Assembly (NCBI RefSeq): GCF_004801255.1
Contig: NZ_CP036295.1
Location: 248,001-312,000, forward strand
Length of the DNA stretch: 64,000 nucleotides
Reading direction: 5' to 3'
Origin: Desulfovibrio desulfuricans
GTDB lineage: Bacteria > Desulfobacterota > Desulfovibrionia > Desulfovibrionales > Desulfovibrionaceae
Shown piece after piece: positions 33,337-42,749 of this stretch. The notes under the pieces are model-generated. The model saw only the letters and a list, made by a program, of their open reading frames with translations. It searched no databases and had not been told where the DNA came from. Made by a program: the position numbers and the translations under genes. The first letter of the stretch is position 1. The number at the start of each line of letters is the position of its first letter.

Positions 33337-36300
33337 TTACATCCGCGTGGCCGAACCGCCCTTGCGGCACCAGCGGGAGACCATGTCGGCAAGATCCTGC
33401 GGATCGATGGGCTTTGAAATGTGGTCGTTCATACCGGCCTCAAGGCATTTTTCCCTGTCGCCCACCATGCCGTGGGCGGTCAGGGCGATAATGGGCAGCT
33501 GACGCCGCAGGGGGGTGGCGCGCAGCCTGCGGGTGGTCTCGTAGCCGTCCATTTCGGGCATCTGTATGTCCATGAATACCGCCGCATATTCTGTACGGGA
33601 GATCATATCCAGGGCAATACGGCCATTGTCGGCGATATCCACGGCAAGGCCCATGCTTTCAAGCAGTTCCTTGGCCACAAGCTGGTTTATTTCATTATCC
33701 TCGGCCAGCAGCACGCGCTGGTTTTCTATGCCGCTGATGGGGAGAAATGGCAGGTTTTCGTGCTGCTGGCGGCCGCCAGGCTGCAGCCTGCTGTGCACAG
33801 CATCCTGAATGGTGCGCAGCAGTGTTGTTCTGCAGACGGGTTTGCCGAGCACATGCCGGAGGCCCGCAGCATGGGCCTGCTGGGTAAAGCTGTCGAGGTC
33901 GCGCACGGTGGTCATGATAACAACGGGTATGCCGTCCGTCCCATCAAGGTGCTGCAGCTGGTTGGCCCGCTGCAGGCTGTCTGCTTTGGGTTGTATCCAG
34001 TCGATGAGTATCACCTCGTAGGGCTCGTTATCTTTTACTGCGGCCAAGGCCATGTCGGCGGCTTTTGTCGCGTCCTCCGCCTCGCCGTACCGCAGGCCCA
34101 GACCCTCGAGCATTTGCCCCAGCCGCGCACGGGCGGAAGGTGAGCGGCTGAGCACCAGCGCCCGCACATTGGAAAGCTCGAACGCCTCGGGCAGAATGGC
34201 GCAGTCGCTTTGCGGCAGGCCAAACGTAACGGTAAAGAAGAAAGTGCTGCCCTGGCCGGGCGTGCTTTCAACGTAAATAGTGCCGCCCATGATCTCGACA
34301 AGTTTTTTGGAGATGGAAAGCCCAAGCCCCGTGCCGCCGAAACGCCTGGTGGTGGACATGTCGGCCTGCGAAAAGGCTTGAAACAGCTTGTCCCGCTGTT
34401 CTTCCGTCATGCCCACGCCGGTATCGCGAACACTGAAAAGCAGTGTAATATTGTCGCCCTTGGCTGCCTGCCGCCGCACCGTGACGACCACTTCACCCTG
34501 GTCGGTAAACTTGATGGCATTGCCCACAAGGTTGATGAGTACCTGCCCCAGCCGCAAGGGGTCGCCCCGCAAGGTAAACGGAACCTCCGGCTCCACATCC
34601 AGCTGCAGTTCAACCTTGTTTTCAGCCAGCTTTACGGTGTCCAGGCTGGTCAGGCCCTGCAGCACCTCATCCAGCTCAAAATCTACCTCTTCAATATCCA
34701 TGCGGCCCGCTTCGATTTTTGAAAAGTCCAGGATATCGTTGATGATGTGCAGCAACGACTTGGCGGAATTTTTGATGCTGTTCAGGTAGCCGTGCTGTTT
34801 TTTGGTCAGATCTGTCTGCAGGGCAAGGTAGGACATGCCAATGATGGCGTTCATGGGCGTGCGGATTTCGTGACTCATGTTGGCCAGAAATTCGCTTTTG
34901 GCCCGGCTGGCTTCTTCCGCTGCAAGCGCCGCCCGCTGCATGACTTTTTGGCTTTCGACCAGATCCGTCACGTCGCGGCAGTCTTCAATAACGCCGAGCA
35001 GCTCGCCCTCTGGCGAAAGAAAGGGCGTCGCCACAATGTCGCAGTACCGCTCCTCGCCGTTTTTGCGGCGGTACATGGTTGTTTCCGCCGCTTTTGGCGA
35101 ACCGGTGAGTACGCGTGTGATCGCGTTCGAACGGCATTTGCTCTCATCGCCGGTAACGTCCTCGCACCGCGCGCCAATGAGTTCATCGCGGGTAAGGCCG
35201 TGCAGTTTAAGAAAAGCGTCGTTGGCCTGCAGTATAACCCGGTCTGTGTCCAGCACCCGCATGGCGCTGCCAGCGGCGTTAAATATCTGCGCCATCTCCG
35301 TCTGGGTACTCAGGGCCTGCCGCTCGGCCTTGCGGCGCTCGGTGATGTCGGTGGCCGTAATGACAATGCCCATGACGTTGCCGTCGTCGTCCTTGAGCGG
35401 AACTTTGCAGATGTCGAGATCGCGCAGGCTGCCGGTCATATCACGGTAGGCCGTCTGCTCCGTAAGGGACTCGCCGGTATTCATGACCATGGCGTCGGAG
35501 CGCGAGGCTTCCCAGGCTATTTCAGGCGCGAGAATATCCTCGTTGCGCTTGCCAATGATTGCCTCGGTCGTGCGGCCAACAAACTGCTCAAATTGCCTGT
35601 TTACAAGAATAAACAGGCCGTTGGCATCAATAAGCATCACCATGCTGGGCTGGTTGTCCATAACGGCCTTGAGCTGCCGCTCGCGCTGGCGCAGGGCCGT
35701 CAGGGCTTTTTGCGTGGCCTGGCTCTGGCGTGAAAGCCTGCGGTTGGCAATGAGTATCACGGTCAGCAGGGTGCCGGCGAGCAGGACAAAAAAAACGCCG
35801 ACCTGTTTGATGCGCGCCCAGTCTATGTTGGTCTCTATGCGCAGCGTGGACCAGCGCTGGGCCATTTCAATCAGATTTATGTAGGGGATGCTTTCGTAGG
35901 CTTTTTCAAAAATCTGGGGCAGCTCCGGCCAGTCGGAGCGAAAGGCAATCTGCGCGGCATACCGCAGGTTGGACAGGCGCGAATGGCGCAGGTCGCCGTA
36001 GCTGCCGTTGGTTATGGCGTATCCCACGGAGACGGAAAGCCCCACGACCGCGTCGTACCGGCCAAGACGCAGACCGTTCAGCGCCTCGGCCATGTTTTGC
36101 ATGGGCACGACCACAGCATCGGGAACCTGCTTTTCCAGCTGGGATATCAGGTCGGGATAGGCCAGAACCGCCACGGTTCGTTGGGCCAGATCGCGTGGCC
36201 GACTAACGGAAAATCCGGCATTGGACTTTGTTGCCACATCCAGCGGCAGATAAAACATAAGCCGGGTCAGCGGCTGGCTGTCGTGGATCGGAGGCAGATT

Positions 36301-37338
36301 TTCGCTGAAAGGCACCACGTCCACCGTCTGTGCCGCCAGGGCCGCGCCGATATCCCGCGCGCTGCCAGTGCGCTGCGGCAGAATATCCACGCCGAGTATG
36401 GCGCTGATCGCCCGCAAAATGTCCGCGCTGATGCCGTCAAAGCGCCCCTGGCTGTTGATGAAGGCAAGGGGCGCGGTATCCTTGATAGTGCCGACCCGCC
36501 ACTGCGGATGCGCCTCCAGCCACAGCCTTTCTTGTCGGGCAAGGTGCAGCGGGCGGCGCATCTTGTCGAGCTCACGTAGCGAAGGCACGCGGATCCAGTA
36601 TTCCTCAAGGGCTACAAGCTCTGCGCGTGAAATCTGCGACAGGCCCTTTTCCACCAGTTCCAGCATCGCTGTATCGCCCTTGGAAACAGCAGGACGCACG
36701 TCGTCTTCAAAAAGACGCACCGGCTCTGGAGAAAACTTGTCGTGCAGTCCAAGCCGGTCGATGGCGTTGATCACGGCCTGCGGCGGGCCTACCAGGCCTT
36801 GGGCCAGACCGCCTGCCACAGCCAGAACCATATCCTTGAACGAGGTAAAGGACAGCAGGCGCAGATTGGGGAAGTGCGTGCGCAGATGCGTATCGATTTG
36901 CGACCCCTTGAGCACGGCCAGTGTGGCCGTAGGCATATGCTCCAGATCCGTGCTGATGCCGGCGGCGGTGATCAGAACTATGCGCGAGTGGTAGAGCGGT
37001 GGGCCAAAGTCGAGCAGGTGGGCGCGGTGGGCCGTGCTAAAAAGGCCGCTGTGGATGTTTGCCTGACCGGATCGAATGTCGGCCACGGTATCTGACCATT
37101 CGCCCATGCGAAATTTGATGGTGCGGCCTGTTTTTTCGCCCCACAGCCGCCAGATATCCACCAGCAGGCCAGAGGGCTCGCCAAACATGGAGGCGAATGA
37201 ATAAGGCTCGTTGTCGTGGGAGAGGGTGATGATGATAGGGGGGAGGGTGTCGGTGTTTGCGTCAGGGGCGGCAGGCGTAGCCGTTGCGGAAGCCGCAAAA
37301 GCCATAAAAAAGAGAATTCCTGCGATAATACCGCGCAT
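33337..37338 (-). CDS. hybrid sensor histidine kinase with two solute-binding sensor domains
   Basis: Protein of 1333 residues, BvgS/EvgS-like. Residues 1-20 are a signal peptide; two bacterial solute-binding (SBP_bac_3) domains occupy about 32-260 and 275-500 in the periplasm. A membrane segment lies near 512-533, then two PAS domains (about 550-670 and 685-800), HisKA with NMSHEIRTPMN (His near 823), HATPase with N, G1 and G2 boxes (NLVGNAIKF, DTGVGM, GTGLGLSIS), and two receiver domains. REC1 (about 1057-1180) has a possible phospho-Asp in LIDWIQP but lacks the acidic pair, so it may be inactive. REC2 (about 1205-1325) is complete (LLAEDNEIN, FMDIQMPEMDG). No separate output regulator is adjacent. 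Confidence 0.93.
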   Translation of the reverse strand: MRGIIAGILFFMAFAASATATPAAPDANTDTLPPIIITLSHDNEPYSFASMFGEPSGLLVDIWRLWGEKTGRTIKFRMGEWSDTVADIRSGQANIHSGLFSTAHRAHLLDFGPPLYHSRIVLITAAGISTDLEHMPTATLAVLKGSQIDTHLRTHFPNLRLLSFTSFKDMVLAVAGGLAQGLVGPPQAVINAIDRLGLHDKFSPEPVRLFEDDVRPAVSKGDTAMLELVEKGLSQISRAELVALEEYWIRVPSLRELDKMRRPLHLARQERLWLEAHPQWRVGTIKDTAPLAFINSQGRFDGISADILRAISAILGVDILPQRTGSARDIGAALAAQTVDVVPFSENLPPIHDSQPLTRLMFYLPLDVATKSNAGFSVSRPRDLAQRTVAVLAYPDLISQLEKQVPDAVVVPMQNMAEALNGLRLGRYDAVVGLSVSVGYAITNGSYGDLRHSRLSNLRYAAQIAFRSDWPELPQIFEKAYESIPYINLIEMAQRWSTLRIETNIDWARIKQVGVFFVLLAGTLLTVILIANRRLSRQSQATQKALTALRQRERQLKAVMDNQPSMVMLIDANGLFILVNRQFEQFVGRTTEAIIGKRNEDILAPEIAWEASRSDAMVMNTGESLTEQTAYRDMTGSLRDLDICKVPLKDDDGNVMGIVITATDITERRKAERQALSTQTEMAQIFNAAGSAMRVLDTDRVILQANDAFLKLHGLTRDELIGARCEDVTGDESKCRSNAITRVLTGSPKAAETTMYRRKNGEERYCDIVATPFLSPEGELLGVIEDCRDVTDLVESQKVMQRAALAAEEASRAKSEFLANMSHEIRTPMNAIIGMSYLALQTDLTKKQHGYLNSIKNSAKSLLHIINDILDFSKIEAGRMDIEEVDFELDEVLQGLTSLDTVKLAENKVELQLDVEPEVPFTLRGDPLRLGQVLINLVGNAIKFTDQGEVVVTVRRQAAKGDNITLLFSVRDTGVGMTEEQRDKLFQAFSQADMSTTRRFGGTGLGLSISKKLVEIMGGTIYVESTPGQGSTFFFTVTFGLPQSDCAILPEAFELSNVRALVLSRSPSARARLGQMLEGLGLRYGEAEDATKAADMALAAVKDNEPYEVILIDWIQPKADSLQRANQLQHLDGTDGIPVVIMTTVRDLDSFTQQAHAAGLRHVLGKPVCRTTLLRTIQDAVHSRLQPGGRQQHENLPFLPISGIENQRVLLAEDNEINQLVAKELLESMGLAVDIADNGRIALDMISRTEYAAVFMDIQMPEMDGYETTRRLRATPLRRQLPIIALTAHGMVGDREKCLEAGMNDHISKPIDPQDLADMVSRWCRKGGSATRM

Positions 37339-37444
37339 AGAGTTCCTGCAGCCGTTGGAGTTCTGCCAGTCTGACCCGTCAAGCCGTGGTTAAAGACGGT
37401 TGTTCTCACCAATCAAGCATGCGCTGGAAAATGTACCTCGTAGT

Positions 37445-37473
37445 TTAATGCAGTGAAAGTGGAGCAGTGTCAA
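37445..37473 (-). promoter_or_regulatory. possible promoter of the hybrid kinase gene
   Basis: A perfect TTGACA on the minus strand (37468-37473), a 17-base spacer and CATTAA (37445-37450). The -10 match is weak. The -35 overlaps the stem of the hairpin that follows the chemoreceptor gene. Confidence 0.35.
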
Positions 37474-37517
37474 TGGCTTGCCCGGTCACAACGTGCGCTC
37501 TGGCCGGGCAAGCCATT
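37472..37517 (-). terminator. 14-bp hairpin after the Cache chemoreceptor gene
   Basis: Perfect 14-base inverted repeat AATGGCTTGCCCGG/CCGGGCAAGCCATT with an 18-base loop, 15 bases after the stop of the chemoreceptor gene. No T-run follows, so termination strength is uncertain. Confidence 0.55.
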
Positions 37518-37532
37518 AATCTTCGCGCTGCA

Positions 37533-39770
37533 TTATCCCTGTGTTTTCATTTCATTAATAAGATTATGCAGTATATTTGATTGCTGGGCGAGCTCAGCAA
37601 CAGCGCTGGAGGCCTGTTCCATGGCTTGCGCTGTTTCGGACGAAATTGTGGAAACCTGTTCGACAGAGCGGTTGATCTCTTCGCTGGCGGCGGACTGCTG
37701 TTCGCTTGCCGTGGCAATAGACTGGACCTGGTCGTTTACCTGTTCAACAAGGGTAACAATCTGCTGCAGGGCCTCGCCTGAACGTATGGAAAGATCAGTG
37801 GCGCTTTCAATGGTAACGGCGGCTTTGTCCACGTTTGCGATGTTCTTGCGCGTGCCGTCCTGAATATCACGTATGGCCTGGCCCACTTCCTGCGTGGCGG
37901 CCATGGTTTTTTCGGCAAGTTTGCGCACCTCGTCGGCCACCACGGCAAAGCCTCGCCCGGCGTCGCCCGCGCGGGCCGCTTCAATGGCGGCGTTGAGGGC
38001 CAGCAGGTTGGTCTGGTCGGCTATGTCGGCAATGACGTTCATGACCTGACCAATGCCCTCGGCCTGCTTGCCAAGTGCGTTCATGTCTTCCTTGATGGCC
38101 AGCGACTGGTCCCTGACCGTTTCAATGCCCTTTACGGCGTCGCCAACTATCTGTGATCCCTCAACGGCCTTTTGCTTGGTCTGCATAGAGGCGTCCGCCG
38201 CCTGCTGGGCGTTGCGGGCAACCTCAAGCACTGTGGCGTTCATTTCTTCCATGGCCGTGGCGGTTTCGCGCACGCGGCCAGACTGTTCGTCCGCGCCGCG
38301 GCTCGATTGCGCTATCTGGCTGGAGAGCTGCTGCGAGGCCGAGGTAACAATTTCCACAACGCCTTCAAGCTGGTTGGCAGCGTGCAGCATGCCCTCCGCT
38401 TTGGCGCGCTCGGCCTGCGCCTTGGCGGCGTGGGCCTCCTTGGTTGCCTCCTGCGCTTCAACCATGGCCTTTTGGGCTTCTTCGCCCTTGGCGTGGGCCT
38501 CGGCGATCATGGCCTGCAACTTGGTAACCATGGTGCGCAGCGCGTCAGCCAAAGCGCCTATTTCGTCCTGCTGTTTTATCACAAGCTCCTGGCTGAAGTC
38601 GCCCGAGGCGACGCATTCGGCAAAGTTTTTGGCCCTGACGAGCGGGCGGGTGAGTGAACCGGCAAAGAACCACAGGCAGGCTATGCCCAGCAGCGCTACC
38701 GCCGTGCCCACGAGTATCTGGTTAAAGGCGTCGTTGCTGGCGCGTTCGGCCAGATGCTGTTCCAGGGCGTCGGCATCAGCCAGCACAACATCGCGCGGCA
38801 GTTTTACAAGCACCGACCAGAACTTGCCGGAGCGGCCAAGCCTGACCGGCGCGTACGCGACAATGGATTTGCCGCCGTCGTCCAGACCGGCAACGGCCTT
38901 GCCCTCGCGCACGTTTGTCATGATCTTGTCCGCATTGGTCAGGGCGTTGGTCAGGGACTTGCCCACCATGGAGGCATCGGCGCTGTTTGCCACAACCAGC
39001 CCGTCGTAGCTGACTATAAAGACGTTGCCCTTGCCCGCATAAATTTTGGCGTTAACGTCCTCGGCCATTTTTTGCAAAAATGTCAGGCGCAGGTCTGTGC
39101 CCGAAACGCCCAGAAACTTGCTGTTTTCCTTAACAGGCACAGAGATTGTGGTCAGCCACTCTGTTTTGCCCTGCACTATGTAGGGAAAGGGGTCGAGCAC
39201 GCTTTCCTTGCCGGTTTCCTTGGGGCCAAGGTACCAGCCGCCTTTGCGCACGCCATTGGGATGCTTGGCCTGGCTCTCGTATTCTACCAGCGCCTGCCGG
39301 TTGATTTTGCCAGAGGTGTCGCGGTTCCAGTAGGTTATAAACCGGCCAGAGGCGTCGTGGGCCTCTGTGTTGGCGTACAGGGCGTCGTGCCCGTCCAGCG
39401 CATTGGGTTCCCATGCGGAATACGAGCCAAGATAGGTGGGGTTGTTTTCAAGGTTGGCGAGCAAAATTTTGGTAAACAGCTCGCGCAGATGATCCTTTTC
39501 TATATTGGATCGCAGCACTTCAAAAATCTTGCCTGTGGTGCGGGCCGTATCAATGTTGTCCTGCAGCGCGCTTTCCACCACAGAAGCCCTGTCCGAAACC
39601 AGCGATTCAAGCGCCGAGACGGCGTTTTTTTCCAGCAGGCGCGAAACGCTGTCAGACACGAAGGTCTTTGTGTTGCTGGTAGAATACAGACCGAATGCTA
39701 CAAGCGTAACAGCTGTAAAAATGAGGCCAAGTCCCGCAGCTAGTGCAATTTTTTGTTTGATTGATCGCAT
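37533..39770 (-). CDS. methyl-accepting chemotaxis protein with double Cache sensor
   Basis: Protein of 745 residues. Membrane segment 1 is near 7-28; a periplasmic dCache_1-type sensor spans about 35-350 with [27 protein letters not shown] and [14 protein letters not shown]; segment 2 is near 360-382, then HAMP and an Ala/Glu-rich helix. The signalling tip has [20 protein letters not shown]. Cache sensors usually bind amino or organic acids. A sigma-28 promoter lies upstream. The signalling half is almost the same as that of the next chemoreceptor. Confidence 0.94.
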   Translation of the reverse strand: MRSIKQKIALAAGLGLIFTAVTLVAFGLYSTSNTKTFVSDSVSRLLEKNAVSALESLVSDRASVVESALQDNIDTARTTGKIFEVLRSNIEKDHLRELFTKILLANLENNPTYLGSYSAWEPNALDGHDALYANTEAHDASGRFITYWNRDTSGKINRQALVEYESQAKHPNGVRKGGWYLGPKETGKESVLDPFPYIVQGKTEWLTTISVPVKENSKFLGVSGTDLRLTFLQKMAEDVNAKIYAGKGNVFIVSYDGLVVANSADASMVGKSLTNALTNADKIMTNVREGKAVAGLDDGGKSIVAYAPVRLGRSGKFWSVLVKLPRDVVLADADALEQHLAERASNDAFNQILVGTAVALLGIACLWFFAGSLTRPLVRAKNFAECVASGDFSQELVIKQQDEIGALADALRTMVTKLQAMIAEAHAKGEEAQKAMVEAQEATKEAHAAKAQAERAKAEGMLHAANQLEGVVEIVTSASQQLSSQIAQSSRGADEQSGRVRETATAMEEMNATVLEVARNAQQAADASMQTKQKAVEGSQIVGDAVKGIETVRDQSLAIKEDMNALGKQAEGIGQVMNVIADIADQTNLLALNAAIEAARAGDAGRGFAVVADEVRKLAEKTMAATQEVGQAIRDIQDGTRKNIANVDKAAVTIESATDLSIRSGEALQQIVTLVEQVNDQVQSIATASEQQSAASEEINRSVEQVSTISSETAQAMEQASSAVAELAQQSNILHNLINEMKTQG

Positions 39771-40228
39771 ATGCCCCCCATATGTTCTTTGTTCTTAAGT
39801 ATATTTCATGATAATCAGCTAAATTGCAATATTATGAATTGAAATTCAATATTATTGAATGAACGATCAATAAAATTTCCTGTCGATATGCTTATCGGCC
39901 AAATTTCATAATAACTTAGGCCAGAGAGATTATTTTTTCTTGCCGCCAAAATATGTTGCACAATGTTTAATATCTGTATTTTTTGAAACAATATTTTATT
40001 AAATATTTAAAATTGGAGACGGTAATTTATGAAGTGCAGTTATATAATAATTGGTTATGCATTAATCGACAGTTGCTAGCTATTGCTAAGAGCTATTGCT
40101 GGCAAAAGGCAGCTATCTGCATTCACACCATTAATATCAAGCGTGAATCTGTAGTCAATAAAGCCGTAACGGTCAGAAGGGTTGCCTTAGTAAAATTGCG
40201 GCAAAAAGGGCAGGCGTGGCGTAATTGC
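39771..40228. other. AT-rich region between two chemoreceptor genes
   Basis: About 450 bases, strongly AT rich compared with the genes on both sides. It holds the sigma-28 promoter at 39892-39918. A plus-strand frame of 93 codons (39983-40264) has no ribosome binding site or known motif and runs into a terminator, so it is not counted as a gene. Confidence 0.5.
39892..39918 (-). promoter_or_regulatory. sigma-28 (FliA) type promoter of the Cache chemoreceptor gene
   Basis: On the minus strand TAAGTTAT, exactly 11 bases, then GCCGATAA. The -10 box is identical to the FliA consensus and the -35 box agrees at five of eight positions. It lies about 120 bases upstream of the start codon. Confidence 0.7.
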
Positions 40229-40258
40229 AAAAAAAAGTGCCGGCAGGGCCGGCACTTT
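40229..40258 (-). terminator. intrinsic terminator of the second chemoreceptor gene
   Basis: Minus strand GTGCCGGC/GCCGGCAC stem with a three-base loop and an extra AAA/TTT, followed by eight T. It lies about 30 bases after the stop codon. Confidence 0.9.
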
Positions 40259-40289
40259 CTATAGCGGGGTTGCATGGTGCAGCCTGTAT

Positions 40290-42068
40290 TTACGCGGCTT
40301 CTCCCTGACTTTTCATCTCGGCTATCAGGCGGTGCAGAATCTGCGCCTGTTCCAGCATGTCTGAAACCGCGCGCGAGGCCTGTTCCATGGCTTGTGCCGT
40401 CTCGGCCGAAATGGTGGCCACCTGCTCCACTGACTGGTTGATCTCTTCACTGGCGGCGGACTGCTCCTCGCTGGCCGTGGCAATGGACTGCACCTGGTCG
40501 TTCACATGCTCCACAAAGGTTAGTATCTGCTGCAGTGATTCACCGGATTGGACTGCAAGGCTTGTAGCGCTTTCGATGGATACAGCCGACTTGTCCACAT
40601 TGGCGATATTTTTGCGGGTTCCTTCCTGAATATCGCTTATGGCCTGGCCCACTTCCTGCGTGGCGGACATGGTTTTTTCGGCCAGCTTGCGCACCTCGTC
40701 GGCCACCACGGCAAAGCCGCGTCCGGCATCTCCCGCCCGCGCCGCCTCGATGGCCGCGTTGAGCGCCAGCAGGTTGGTCTGGTCGGCAATGTCGGCAATG
40801 ACGTTCATGACCTGGCCGATGCCCTCGGCCTGTTTGCCCAGAGCGTTCATGTCTTCCTTGATGCCCAGCGACTGGGCGCGTACGGTTTCTATGCCCTTGA
40901 CCGCTTCGCTTACTATGTTCACGCCTTCCAGGGCCTGCTTCTTGGTGTTGCTGGAGGCGTCGGCTGCCTGTTGGGCGTTTTTGGAAACCTCAAGCACGGT
41001 GGCGTTCATTTCTTCCATGGCTGTGGCTGTTTCGCGCACTCGGCTTGATTGCTCGTCCGCACCGCGGCTCGACTGTTCAATCTGGGCGGAAAGCTGTTCT
41101 GAAGCCGTATTGATGATGCCCACTACGCTTTCAAGCTGGCGGGCGGCCTGCAGCATGCCTTCCGCCTTGGCGCGCTCGGCCTGCTTGCGGGCAGCCTCGG
41201 CTTCAATGGTTGCCTGCTGGGCTTTTTCCGATTCCGCCTCAGCTTCGCGCCCCTTTTGCTCCGCTTCAGAAATTTTGGTTTTCAAGGTATCCACCATACT
41301 CTTCATCGCGCCAAAAACGCCCATCGCTGGCCGGGCAGGGTCAAACCGCGCATTGAGGTCGCCCCCGGCTATGGCCAGTGCCAGCTGCGAGAGCGATGCC
41401 GGTTCGTCGCCCAGCTGGCGCAGCATGTTGCGGGCTATCAAAAAGCCCAGGCTCAGGCCTACCAGCAGAGAGGCCAAGATGCCCGCAATGGTGATAAAAC
41501 GCGATGTTTCGTACATGCGTGTGCTGCTGTCGTTCAGCTCATTGGTGCGCATCAGCTTGAAATCGACTATATTTTGTATGTCCCGCGCCATGGCGGCCAT
41601 GGTGACGCGCGCCTCGGTGGTCGAAAGCTTTTGCGCCTGTTCGTTCAGGGCGGCATCGCTTGTTTTGCCGAGTTCTATGACTTTTTCGTGCACGAGCAAC
41701 CATGCTTGCGCCGATTGCAGCAGCTTGCTGTACAGCGCCTTGCCCTCGCTCGACTGAAAATAGCTGGGCAGCTTTTTTAGCAGGGTTTCAAACTCCTTGC
41801 GTTCGGTTGCAAGTACGCCAAGATAACGTTGAATTTCCGCATCTTCGTTGGTCAGAATGATGTTTTTTTCTTCTCGCAGCATTCTGAGCGCGCGTATATT
41901 AAGCGCTCGTGCAGCGTCAAGGCCTTTAACATGCACCTCGTACAGAGTGCCAATATCGTTAGACAGGTTGCTAAGACTGTTTACTGAATACATCCCTACC
42001 GCAACAGTAAAGAGCGACAGGATCAAGGACAGGCCAAAAAGTTTTTGCATGGTCGAGAGCTTGATCAT
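40290..42068 (-). CDS. methyl-accepting chemotaxis protein, four-helix-bundle sensor
   Basis: Protein of 592 residues from the ATG at 42068, which has GGAGGG upstream; an ATG four codons earlier is less well placed. Membrane segment 1 is near 8-28, then a helical periplasmic sensor ([18 protein letters not shown], 4HB_MCP type) and membrane segment 2 near 190-212. HAMP, an Ala/Glu-rich linker and the signalling tip follow. The last 280 residues are nearly the same as in the Cache chemoreceptor, while the sensors differ completely. The ligand is unknown. No C-terminal methylation-docking pentapeptide. Confidence 0.93.
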   Translation of the reverse strand: MIKLSTMQKLFGLSLILSLFTVAVGMYSVNSLSNLSNDIGTLYEVHVKGLDAARALNIRALRMLREEKNIILTNEDAEIQRYLGVLATERKEFETLLKKLPSYFQSSEGKALYSKLLQSAQAWLLVHEKVIELGKTSDAALNEQAQKLSTTEARVTMAAMARDIQNIVDFKLMRTNELNDSSTRMYETSRFITIAGILASLLVGLSLGFLIARNMLRQLGDEPASLSQLALAIAGGDLNARFDPARPAMGVFGAMKSMVDTLKTKISEAEQKGREAEAESEKAQQATIEAEAARKQAERAKAEGMLQAARQLESVVGIINTASEQLSAQIEQSSRGADEQSSRVRETATAMEEMNATVLEVSKNAQQAADASSNTKKQALEGVNIVSEAVKGIETVRAQSLGIKEDMNALGKQAEGIGQVMNVIADIADQTNLLALNAAIEAARAGDAGRGFAVVADEVRKLAEKTMSATQEVGQAISDIQEGTRKNIANVDKSAVSIESATSLAVQSGESLQQILTFVEHVNDQVQSIATASEEQSAASEEINQSVEQVATISAETAQAMEQASRAVSDMLEQAQILHRLIAEMKSQGEAA

Positions 42069-42562
42069 AATTCCCTCCACACCGTTTGGTGGGCTGTTGC
42101 GGGGCGTGCATGCCTTAAAAAAATAATTTTTTACTCAGTCTGGCTGTAAAGCGTTTCGGCTGGTTTCTGGTTTATCATAGATCAATTTAAAAGAAATTAT
42201 TTTCAGTAAATGTTATTGCGCTTTTTGTTTAGTTATCTGGTTGCATATGTAAGTTATATATTATAGGCTATTGCGCATGCTGACCATGGCGCGGACTCTG
42301 TATCGCGCGCGTAACTGGCAGCAATTGCAAACAGCAAAAATTGTGGGCACTAACCAGTTTTGCTGCCCGCTGCAATCGCCATATGTCTTGACATAAGGCC
42401 TGCAAACACGGCACATTGCTTGTGCCAGAAGCAGGTTTATGGCGTGCGGGATGCATTTTCGTACCAGCCTGTGGCGGATGCCGATCGTAGACATCCCTGA
42501 ATTCGTCAAATTTGTGCGCACAAAGCTGTTCTAGGCCAGTGCGCATCGATAAAAAGAACTTC
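42069..42562. other. region between chemoreceptor and adhesin leader
   Basis: About 490 bases with AT-rich left part (42110-42270) and no convincing gene. A TTGACA at 42388-42393 points to the adhesin but has only a poor -10 17-18 bases later. Two overlapping minus-strand frames near 42261-42546 show no protein features. Confidence 0.4.
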
Positions 42563-42733
42563 CGGCGGGTTTCTCCGCCGTTGATAATTTCTTTTTATTC
42601 GCGAAGGGTATCCCCTTCTTTTATTCCTTGTCATTGCGGCGCGTTATGCGCCTTTTTTCGCAGAACGCGCATGCGCCGTATTCGCGGTTCATGTCGTTTT
42701 GCGTGTATAACAGAGGCGTCTTGTTGCGCCTCT
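42563..42733 (+). promoter_or_regulatory. structured 5' leader of the giant adhesin gene
   Basis: Four separate hairpins are packed into 170 bases. They are CGGCGG/CCGCCG at 42563-42580, GAAGGG/CCCTTC at 42603-42618 followed by TTTTATT, GGCGC/GCGCC at 42638-42652 followed by six T, and AGAGGCG/CGCCTCT at 42712-42733 just before the ribosome binding site AAAAAGG. The second and third look like intrinsic terminators. This may be a transcription-attenuation or mRNA-stability leader. It could also include the 3' end of an unseen upstream transcript. Confidence 0.5.
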
Positions 42734-42749
42734 CTAAAAAGGTATTTCC

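Noticed and set aside
39983..40264. 93-codon plus-strand frame in the AT-rich gap between chemoreceptors
   Set aside because: No initiation signal, overlaps a terminator and has a random-looking composition.
42388..42416. Sigma-70 promoter for the adhesin
   Set aside because: The TTGACA is perfect, but the -10 position (GCACAT) matches too poorly to list as a feature.
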